Assembly (NCBI GenBank): GCA_016842005.1
Contig: JAENYD010000007.1
Span: 1 to 64,000 of the forward strand
Direction: 5' to 3'
DNA: 64,000 nucleotides
Source: Clostridium thermobutyricum
Lineage (GTDB): Bacteria > Bacillota > Clostridia > Ch29
In this document: in pieces, positions 54,234 to 64,000 of the stretch
Layout of the letters: each line of letters starts with the position of its first letter
Position numbering within the stretch: position 1 is the first letter of the stretch
Position numbers and translations under genes: made by a program
Notes under the pieces: generated by a model
What the model was told of the DNA's origin: nothing
Database searches by the model: none
Seen by the model: the letters and a program-made list of their open reading frames with translations, nothing else

Positions 54234-54464
54234 TTATCTCAATACCACCAGCGAAACAGAAGTAACTACGAACAGAATCGCACCAACAGCCGTAACTTTT
54301 GCCAGAAGGCCTTCATAGCTCCTGCCTTTGGATTTGCCCCAGATACTCTCAGCACCCCCGGAGATTGCGCCGGACAGTCCTGCGCTTTTACCTGACTGGA
54401 GCAGAATACTGCTAATAAGAATAAAACTGACTAACAGGTGTATAACTATTACGAAAGTCTTCAT
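54234..54464 (-). CDS. secG: Preprotein translocase subunit SecG
   Basis: 76 residues from ATG 54464 (an in-frame GTG four codons earlier is possible). Two membrane helices, VIVIHLLVSFILISSILLQ and VTAVGAILFVVTSVSLVVL, flank the conserved SGKSAGLSGAISGGAE and the GRSYEGLLAKVT segment. SecG joins SecYE in the translocon. Its place after eno is standard for Firmicutes. Confidence 0.95.
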   Translation of the reverse strand: MKTFVIVIHLLVSFILISSILLQSGKSAGLSGAISGGAESIWGKSKGRSYEGLLAKVTAVGAILFVVTSVSLVVLR

Positions 54465-54604
54465 ACTCTCCTGCACCCCCTACCTTTGTGATTAACAACG
54501 TTATTTTAACACACACATTGCTAAAATACAACAAAGATCAGCCGATTGCTCTGCCTTCTTATATTGTTGCTAAAATTTAGAATAATATACCGTTGTTATT
54601 CTGT

Positions 54605-56651
<2,047 letters not shown>

Positions 56652-56679
56652 AAATACCACTCCCATCTATATCAGTAGA

Positions 56680-57870
56680 TCATCTGTCCGCGTCCAGTAA
56701 TGCGGCAATACCCGGAAGCTCCTTACCCTCCAGAAACTCCAGGGCAGCACCTCCTCCGGTAGAAACATGGGTCATACTGCCGCTGTAACCCAGCTGTTTT
56801 ACCGCCGCTGCAGAGTCTCCCCCGCCTACTATGGTTGTACCGGTACATTCTGCCATGGCCCGTGCAATTGCTTCCGTACCTTTTGCATAATTGGGCATTT
56901 CAAATACTCCCATGGGCCCGTTCCATATTACTGTGGATGATTTCCGGATTATATCCGAGAAAATCCCGGATGTCTCCCCTCCAATATCCACACCAATGTA
57001 TTCAGGGGGTATATTATCAACCGCCGTGGTATGATGGGGGGCCTGGTTGTCAAGGGCCTCAGCCACCACAACGTCCACAGGCAGTACAAACTTTATCCCC
57101 TTTGCCTCCGCCCTGTCCATCAATTCCACTGCCAGGGGGATTTTGTCTTCCTCAAGAAGGGATTTCCCAATATCCAGATTTTTTGCTTTCAGGAAGGTGA
57201 ACATCATTCCCCCCCCTATCAGGAGGTTATCAACCCTGTCAATCAGACTGGATATTACCCCTATCTTGTCAGATACCTTTGCCCCTCCCAGAATAGCAGT
57301 AAAGGGCCTTTTGGGATTGGTCACAGCCTCTCCCATAACCTGCAGTTCTTTTTCCACGAGGAATCCTGCCACTGCAGGAATATAACCGGCTATCCCGGCT
57401 GTAGAGGCATGGGCCCTGTGGGCTGTGCCGAAGGCATCGTTCACATAGACATCCGCCATCCGGGCCAGTTCTCTTGCAAAATCCGGGGCATTCTCGGTCT
57501 CCTCCCTGTGAAATCTTAGGTTCTCAAGAAGAAGTACATCTCCCGGCCGGAGCCCGGCCACCTTATTCCGGGTATTCTCTCCTACCGCATCTTCTGTCAT
57601 GGAGACTTCTTTTCCCAGCAGCTCTCCCAGTCTTCTGGCTACGGGGGCCAGGCTGAATCTCTTATCAAACACCCCTTTCGGCCTTCCCAGGTGGGACATG
57701 AGAATAACCCGTGCTCCCTGCTCGCATAAATAATTCACCGTTGCAAGGGATGCTACAATACGGGTATCGTCCGTTATATTTCCCCCATCGTCAAGGGGGA
57801 CATTGAAATCGCAGCGTACAATAACCCTCCTGTCTTTGACATCCACATCCCTTACCGTCTTTTTCCTCAT
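56680..57870 (-). CDS. pgk: Phosphoglycerate kinase
   Basis: 396 residues, normal length. Motifs RRVIVRCDFNVPLDDGG, LMSHLGRPKG, VYVNDAFGTAHRAHAST, AILGGAKVSDKIGV and GGGDSAAAV are intact. It makes ATP from 1,3-bisphosphoglycerate. AAGGAGG precedes the ATG. The 300-bp gap upstream contains repeat copy H and no gene. Confidence 0.98.
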   Translation of the reverse strand: MRKKTVRDVDVKDRRVIVRCDFNVPLDDGGNITDDTRIVASLATVNYLCEQGARVILMSHLGRPKGVFDKRFSLAPVARRLGELLGKEVSMTEDAVGENTRNKVAGLRPGDVLLLENLRFHREETENAPDFARELARMADVYVNDAFGTAHRAHASTAGIAGYIPAVAGFLVEKELQVMGEAVTNPKRPFTAILGGAKVSDKIGVISSLIDRVDNLLIGGGMMFTFLKAKNLDIGKSLLEEDKIPLAVELMDRAEAKGIKFVLPVDVVVAEALDNQAPHHTTAVDNIPPEYIGVDIGGETSGIFSDIIRKSSTVIWNGPMGVFEMPNYAKGTEAIARAMAECTGTTIVGGGDSAAAVKQLGYSGSMTHVSTGGGAALEFLEGKELPGIAALLDADR

Positions 57871-58042
57871 TTGAATACCTCCTTGTCCCGGTGCAGCCGT
57901 CCGTAAGACTCCCGTTCGGTCCGGGTAGCGGGAAGTCGGATTTAAATATTTTCCTCAGCTCTCCCGGAGTTCCTCAGCTCACTGCCCGATCAACGGACGC
58001 CGGTGCCCCGATTGGTTCAACTTATTGTCATGAAGTTCCACT

Positions 58043-59256
<1,214 letters not shown>

Positions 59257-59304
59257 TCAATTAATATTTTCTACTGTTATCTTTGCTTATATTCTATATA
59301 ATAT

Positions 59305-59344
59305 CGGGACATATTTTGTCCCATATATATATATTCAGTCCCAT
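59305..59344 (-). promoter_or_regulatory. Putative CggR operator upstream of the first gap gene
   Basis: On the minus strand, GGGACTGAATATATATATAT is followed by GGGACAAAATATGTCCC. Two GGGAC half-sites in direct repeat, each followed after six bases by TATA or TGTC, match the layout of the CggR operator known from Bacillus (CGGGAC-N6-TGTC, repeated). Confidence 0.6.
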
Positions 59345-59431
59345 GTAGCTGATAAATAAAGGAGCTCTCTTCCCAGGCTCTTTGTTAAATTATTTTATAA
59401 CATTTATTGGCTAATTTCAATACAAATAATG

Positions 59432-59455
59432 TAAAACAGGCCGGATTTTCCGGCC
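59432..59455 (-). terminator. Terminator after the second gap gene
   Basis: On the minus strand, GGCCGGA and TCCGGCC with a short loop, followed by TGTTTTAC. It separates the two gap genes. Confidence 0.75.
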
Positions 59456-59460
59456 CGTTC

Positions 59461-60480
59461 TTATATTCCGCTGTTTGCGATATGTCTCACAAGGTCCAGT
59501 ACCCTGCAGGAGTATCCCCATTCGTTATCGTACCATGCCAGTATCTTTATCATGTCCTCTTCAATGACGGTAGTCGAAAGTCCGTCAACGATGGATGAAT
59601 ATGGACTTTTTTTATAATCGGCTGAAACCAGGGGTTTGTCACAATAATCCAGAATTCCTTTCATCTGACCCCGGGCCGCCTCTTTGAAGACCCCATTAAT
59701 TTCTTCCGCACCGCCTGCCTTGTTCTCCAGAACTGCAACCAGGTCGACAAGGGATACAGTGGGAGTAGGCACCCTTATGGACATACCGTTTATCTTGCCT
59801 TCCAGCTGGGGCAAAACAAGGGCAACCGCTTTTGCAGCTCCGGTGGTGGTGGGAATCATGGATAATGCCCCCGCCCTTGCCCTTCTTAAATCCTTGTGCT
59901 TCCCGTCAAGTATGTTCTGGTCATTGGTATAGGCATGTACGGTTGTCATTGATGCTTTTCGTATGCCGAATTTTTCATCAAGAACCTTGACCACGGGAGC
60001 CAGGCAGTTGGTGGTACAGGACGCATTGGATATGATATGATGCCTGTCAGGTTGATACTTTTCCTCATTAACCCCCATGACTATAGTGATATCTTCCCCT
60101 TTTGCAGGTGCGGTAATAACCACTTTCTTTGCCCCGGCATTAATATGCTTCTCGGCGGCCTCCCGGTTCCTGAAAGCTCCGGATGCCTCAACAACTATAT
60201 CCACGCCCAGTTCGCCCCACGGGAGTTCATCCAGGTCCAGACCGGTGAATCCTCTTATCCTGCGATTTCCGATTAAAATTTGGTCTCCTTCGGTATCTAC
60301 TTTCTCATTATATGTACCGTAAAGGGAATCATACTTAAACAAATGGGCTTTAATAGTATTATCCGAAGACCTCGCATTTACAGCTACAATATCAATATCA
60401 GTGGCTCCCTGTTCCAGTGCAGCCCTAAGGACATTTTTACCAATCCTTCCAAAACCGTTAATGCCTACTCTCACTGTCAT
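59461..60480 (-). CDS. Glyceraldehyde-3-phosphate dehydrogenase, type I (second paralog)
   Basis: 339 residues, full length, with [21 protein letters not shown] (catalytic Cys), [12 protein letters not shown] and [11 protein letters not shown]. At the cofactor-specificity position it reads VNARSSDNTIKAHL, so the NAD-favouring Asp is replaced by Ala and followed by Arg-Ser-Ser, which could suit NADP. It is separated from cggR by 63 bases and from the other gap gene by a terminator. Confidence 0.95.
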   Translation of the reverse strand: MTVRVGINGFGRIGKNVLRAALEQGATDIDIVAVNARSSDNTIKAHLFKYDSLYGTYNEKVDTEGDQILIGNRRIRGFTGLDLDELPWGELGVDIVVEASGAFRNREAAEKHINAGAKKVVITAPAKGEDITIVMGVNEEKYQPDRHHIISNASCTTNCLAPVVKVLDEKFGIRKASMTTVHAYTNDQNILDGKHKDLRRARAGALSMIPTTTGAAKAVALVLPQLEGKINGMSIRVPTPTVSLVDLVAVLENKAGGAEEINGVFKEAARGQMKGILDYCDKPLVSADYKKSPYSSIVDGLSTTVIEEDMIKILAWYDNEWGYSCRVLDLVRHIANSGI

Positions 60481-60543
60481 TGATACATCCCTCCGTTTAA
60501 AATAAAATTCAATATAAACTGAAATTTTATTCAGTTTGACAGC

Positions 60544-61572
60544 CTACATACTATCCAGTCTTACAATCTCCCTGGCCCCTCCTTCGTCTGTAACCAGAAG
60601 GGTTCTCTTTCTGAAAAAGCTTGCAGCCATAATGGCCCTGGCCTTTTTCGCTCCCCCTGCCACCGCAACGGCGCGGGGAATGTTGCCGTAATCTTCGAGA
60701 TTTAATCCTATACTGGTACTGGTATACACAATATTTCCATTTATATCAAAGTAAAAACCCAGGGCCTCCCCGGCCGCATTTTCAGACCTGATCCGCTCCA
60801 TAACCTCGAAGGGCAGTCCCCTTCTTTCTCCCATATCTTCTGCCCTTCCGATACCGAATATCAGAATATCCGCTTTTTTTATCCCGGCAACCACCTCTTC
60901 CACAGCCGGTTCGGTCTTGATTTTCTCAAGGGCTTCGCGGCTGAGATTGTCGGGTACGTAAAGGAGCCTGTATCTACCGCCTATTTTCCCGGCCAGGTCA
61001 GCAGCAATGGTATTGGCCTGGTATTCCACCACTTCCCCCAGACCGCCCCTGGCAGGTATGACTTCAATACTGTGCTCCCCGTAAAGGTCCGGCATCTGCC
61101 GGGCCACCTCCGCAAGAGTAGAGCCACCGGATACCGCAATTATTGAATCATCCTTCATCTCTTTCCTGATGACTGCCGCAGCAGCTTTACCCATGTCTTT
61201 TTTCACCGAAAGGTCTTCATCAACATTGCCGGGAACAACAAGAACAGCGTCAATACCAAGAATTTCTTTTACCCTGGATTCTAACTGGTGAAGGCCTTTA
61301 AACACTTTTATAAAATCCTGCAGCTCATCTATCAGTTCCAGACCCTCGGAATTAACCTCCATCCCCGCCGCAGTAATATCTATCAGTCGCTGCTCTTTCA
61401 GGAAGGACAGGTCCTTTCTAACTATTCTTTCACTGATATTCATCCGGTCGGCCAGCAATCGCCTGCCGATAGGCTGGTAATAATATATATTCTTCAGTAT
61501 GGAATACCGCTTTTCGATTAGAACCAGCATTTCAGGGGTTAGTTTTCTCAGATGATTCATCATTCTTTCCAC
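60544..61572 (-). CDS. cggR: Central glycolytic genes regulator (SorC/DeoR family)
   Basis: 342 residues from GTG 61572, seven bases after AGGAGG. An N-terminal helix-turn-helix (PIGRRLLADRMNISERIVRKD) is followed by a sugar-phosphate-binding domain with IIAVSGGSTLAEVA, VEVIPARGGLGE-like VIPARGGLGEVVEYQAN, ADILIFGIGRAEDMG and AVAVAGGAKKARAI. In Firmicutes CggR represses the gap-to-eno operon and is released by fructose-1,6-bisphosphate. A matching operator lies just upstream, suggesting autoregulation. Confidence 0.94.
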   Translation of the reverse strand: MERMMNHLRKLTPEMLVLIEKRYSILKNIYYYQPIGRRLLADRMNISERIVRKDLSFLKEQRLIDITAAGMEVNSEGLELIDELQDFIKVFKGLHQLESRVKEILGIDAVLVVPGNVDEDLSVKKDMGKAAAAVIRKEMKDDSIIAVSGGSTLAEVARQMPDLYGEHSIEVIPARGGLGEVVEYQANTIAADLAGKIGGRYRLLYVPDNLSREALEKIKTEPAVEEVVAGIKKADILIFGIGRAEDMGERRGLPFEVMERIRSENAAGEALGFYFDINGNIVYTSTSIGLNLEDYGNIPRAVAVAGGAKKARAIMAASFFRKRTLLVTDEGGAREIVRLDSM

Positions 61573-61596
61573 AACATCACCTCCTGGAGGAATTGG

Positions 61597-61632
61597 CTAT
61601 TTTTTGACCCGGGTGTACAAATTATGTCCCGG
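61597..61632 (-). promoter_or_regulatory. Putative CggR operator upstream of cggR
   Basis: On the minus strand, CGGGACATAATTTGTACACC then CGGGTCAAAAAATAGC. This follows the known CggR pattern of two CGGGAC-N6-TGTC half-sites separated by four bases, with three mismatches in the second. It lies immediately before the cggR ribosome site. Confidence 0.7.
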
Positions 61633-61691
61633 TCATGGCAGACCCAGCTTCCAAAAACCTTGCACTATCCCCCACCGACTGTAAACTGTAA

Positions 61692-63065
61692 TTAATATCT
61701 TTTCCTTCTGCTTGAAGAAGGAATATTCATATCGTCCCTGTATTTTGCAACCGTCCGCCTGGAAATCTCAATCCCCCTGGAGTTCAGGATATCGGTAATC
61801 CGCTGGTCACTGACAGGTCTGAAGGGGTCTTCGGCGTCAATAATTTCCCTGATAGCCTCTTTAATACTCTCTGAGGAAATTTCATCCCCCATAACATTAT
61901 TTACCCCGCTGGTAAAAAAGAATTTGAGTTCATAAATACCCCGGGGAGTCTGAACGTACTTGCCGTTAATAGCCCTGCTGACAGTGGATTCATGAACGCC
62001 TATCCTCATGGCAATATCTTTTAATGTAAGGGGTTTCAGGAATCTGATACCCCTTTCCAGAAAATCCTTCTGACAATCGACAATAGCACTTACGACCCTG
62101 AACAAAGTCATTCTCCGCTGCTCAATACTCTTGATGAGCCACAGGGCCGATTCCAGCTTGCTGGTAATATACTGGGAAATATTGTGTTGTTCGTTATAGT
62201 TCTTCAGAATATTCCTGTAATATGAATTAATGATGAGGCGGGGGGCAGCACTATCATTAACCAGAACCAGATATTCTCCGCCAGTCCTTCGCACTACCAC
62301 ATCAGGATTTATATATTTCGTTTCCAATGAATTCCCAAAAGACCTTCCCGGTTTGGGTTCGAGGGTTTTAATTATATCGTATATTTCCTGCACCTCCCCA
62401 GTGGAGATGTTGAACTCCCTCGCTATTTGTTTGAATTTCTTATCTGCCAGATGTTCCAGATGACATGATATAATTTCTCTTATAACGGGGTCATCAATGC
62501 CCCTGACCTGAAGCTGTATAAGGAGACATTCCGCCAGGCTACGGCATGCTACGCCGGCGGGATCGAAGGTTTGTATGACTTTAAGTACCTCTTCCACTTC
62601 CTCCTCTTTCACCGACAAAATATTGGCGATATCCGAAATACTGCCCCGCAAATAACCGTTCTGGTCCAGGCATTCAATAATATATTCTCCTATCTTCCTG
62701 GTCCGGCCGGGCATAATAGTTATATGCAGTTGAAAGAGAAGGTGATCTCTTAAAGTAGTGATGCTGGGAATGAAATTCTCATATGAATAATCTTTGTCCC
62801 CATCTTCACCGTACTGATAATCTTTTCTTCGGAAGTCGGCATTCCTGACGATCTCTGGAAAAATGCTGTGTTCCATATTCTCGGTATATGCCTCTTCACC
62901 TTCTTCTTCTTTGGTCTCAATCAAAGGATTGCTTTCCAGCTGCTGTTGAATATACTCATTAAGCTCCAGAGATGGCAACTGAAGAATTTTTATGGCCTGC
63001 TGAAGTTCCTGAGTCATTATCAGTTTTTGCGTTTGCTCGAGAGTCAGGTTAAACCCCATCTTCAT
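61692..63065 (-). CDS. rpoN: RNA polymerase sigma-54 factor
   Basis: 457 residues with all three regions: the Gln-rich N-terminal activator-interacting part (TQKLIMTQELQQAIKILQLP), the core-binding middle (DPAGVACRSLAECLLIQLQ), and the C-terminal DNA-binding part (MRIGVHESTVSRAINGKYV) ending in the RpoN box SRRTVAKYRDDMNIPSS. It directs transcription from -24/-12 promoters with enhancer-binding activators. It lies next to cggR, as in other Clostridia, with the cggR operator in between. Confidence 0.97.
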   Translation of the reverse strand: MKMGFNLTLEQTQKLIMTQELQQAIKILQLPSLELNEYIQQQLESNPLIETKEEEGEEAYTENMEHSIFPEIVRNADFRRKDYQYGEDGDKDYSYENFIPSITTLRDHLLFQLHITIMPGRTRKIGEYIIECLDQNGYLRGSISDIANILSVKEEEVEEVLKVIQTFDPAGVACRSLAECLLIQLQVRGIDDPVIREIISCHLEHLADKKFKQIAREFNISTGEVQEIYDIIKTLEPKPGRSFGNSLETKYINPDVVVRRTGGEYLVLVNDSAAPRLIINSYYRNILKNYNEQHNISQYITSKLESALWLIKSIEQRRMTLFRVVSAIVDCQKDFLERGIRFLKPLTLKDIAMRIGVHESTVSRAINGKYVQTPRGIYELKFFFTSGVNNVMGDEISSESIKEAIREIIDAEDPFRPVSDQRITDILNSRGIEISRRTVAKYRDDMNIPSSSRRKRY

Positions 63066-63279
63066 AAAAACCTCTCCCCCGGAAAATTAATCTGCTTTTT
63101 CCCCCGTTGATTCTTATTATATCATACCTCCCGCCATCATAAAAAGAGTAGATAACCGTTCAACCACCAATGAAAAAATTGCTAATAAAATCATTTTCAT
63201 GTATATTCATATGTAGGAAACTGCCAAATAAGTACAAGTTATTGATATTGTATACCCTGAAAGGAGATGTGTACGGTAA

Positions 63280-64000
63280 ATGTTTAGTGGAGAGACAACC
63301 GGATTTTTTATCGGCAACAGCGGCATCTACAGCCGGATTTTCCGGCCTGCTGGCGGGGATAACTGCCCCCTGGTCATACTGTTTCACGGTCTCCCGGGCA
63401 ATGAGACAAATCTCGACATCGCTTATGCCCTCAGGGAGGAAGGATATGCCGTTCTGACCCCCAATTACAATGGATGCTGGGGCAGCCGGGGCAGCTACAG
63501 GCTTCAGAATATACCTGAAAATGTAGATACTATTCTCAAACATGTCTTTTCAGTGCCATTTCTGAAAACCTGGGGTATTGACCCGGAGAGGGTAGGTGCT
63601 GTCGGACATAGTATAGGCGGATGGGCTTCATTGATCACCCCAAAGATTGATAAAAGGATAAAGGCAATAGCGGCACTGGCTCCGGTGATAGACTTCGACA
63701 GAATCAGGATATCCGCCCGGGACCTTGCCCCTGAGTTTATAATACCGTTGAAAGATATTACGGTTGAGCAACTGATTGAAGGATGGACCTGGGCGGGGAA
63801 AGAGTGGTCCCCCTTTGACACGATTAAGAAAATGGGTGACCAGTCGCTCATGCTGGTTGCAGCCACCGAAGACGAGATCCTTTTCCCCGAAAGCTGCCTG
63901 GAGCTGTACAACCAGGTTAAGGCTGCCGGAAGAGATGCAGAATTCTGGGTACTGCACACAGACCATTCCTTTGTATCCGAAAGGAAAAAACTCAGAAATC
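63280..64000 (+). CDS. Alpha/beta hydrolase (S9/dienelactone-type), partial at window end
   Basis: The frame is open from ATG 63280 to the window edge (240 codons, no stop). GETTGFFIGNSGIYSRIF leads to the oxyanion segment VILFHGLPGNETN, the nucleophile elbow VGAVGHSIGGWAS, the acid region AATEDEILFP and the His in LHTDHSFV, so the catalytic Ser/Asp/His set is complete. AAAGGAG lies upstream with a rather long spacing of about 13 bases. It is probably a soluble esterase or peptidase of the alpha/beta hydrolase fold. Confidence 0.85.
   Translation, partial: MFSGETTGFFIGNSGIYSRIFRPAGGDNCPLVILFHGLPGNETNLDIAYALREEGYAVLTPNYNGCWGSRGSYRLQNIPENVDTILKHVFSVPFLKTWGIDPERVGAVGHSIGGWASLITPKIDKRIKAIAALAPVIDFDRIRISARDLAPEFIIPLKDITVEQLIEGWTWAGKEWSPFDTIKKMGDQSLMLVAATEDEILFPESCLELYNQVKAAGRDAEFWVLHTDHSFVSERKKLRN

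Overview
The window looks like chromosomal DNA of an anaerobic, Gram-positive, probably spore-forming Clostridia-type bacterium. The signs are a CggR-controlled glycolytic cluster (cggR-gap-gap-pgk-tpiA-eno-secG) running into rnr-smpB-ssrA, an adjacent rpoN, an archaeal-type three-gene glutamate synthase, a membrane pyrophosphatase, S-layer-homology (SLH) surface proteins, ECF vitamin transporters, strong AGGAGG-type ribosome sites, and a tmRNA tag ending in ANENYALAA. All functions are assigned by reading motifs; no database search was possible.

Layout. 0-2.7 kb: an M23 cell-wall peptidase behind a c-di-GMP-I riboswitch and terminator, two tRNAs (Val-GAC, Gly-CCC), then an FMN riboswitch with ribU. 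2.8-7.7 kb: one very large fused protein (HD, helical repeats, NadD-like nucleotidyltransferase, GNAT-like and phosphoribosyltransferase-like regions). 7.9-13.2 kb: amtB divergent from the glutamate synthase genes. 13.4-15.7 kb: a lactate/malate-dehydrogenase-like protein coupled to a flavodoxin-type protein. 15.7-29.7 kb: envelope and miscellaneous genes (CapA-like, DUF3160, FG-GAP-like, Clp-fold SDH protease, Hsp20-like, M15 peptidase, D-Ala-D-Ala-ligase-like, FAH family, subtilisin, SWIM protein, a tnpB relic).

29.9-45.9 kb holds the most interesting system. A consensus cobalamin riboswitch precedes a minus-strand operon of two YezD-like small proteins, a secreted protein, a roughly 2,180-residue SLH protein with two DUF4430 (transcobalamin-like C-terminal) domains, an alpha/alpha-toroid SLH protein, a membrane-anchored DUF4430 protein, EcfT, and a single polypeptide fusing two Ecf ATPases to a membrane S-like component. 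The toroid plus DUF4430 parts match the two-domain plan of animal intrinsic factor and transcobalamin. The riboswitch makes cobalamin or another corrinoid the obvious candidate ligand. A 48-nt copy of the ssrA tag region lies immediately after the last gene, in the same orientation as the real ssrA 18.7 kb away, so direct repeats bound this segment.

46-48.8 kb: a DUF3842 protein, an ECF S component coupled to a uridine-kinase-like protein behind an unrecognised attenuator-like leader, and ssrA. 48.8-63.1 kb: smpB, rnr, an HD protein, hppA, secG, then glycolysis, cggR and rpoN, with two CggR-operator-like sites. The window ends inside an alpha/beta hydrolase.

Across the window an imperfect structured repeat of about 130 bp occurs in eight intergenic places. 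In seven of them the same end of the repeat lies within about 25 nt of, or supplies, the stop codon of the neighbouring gene.
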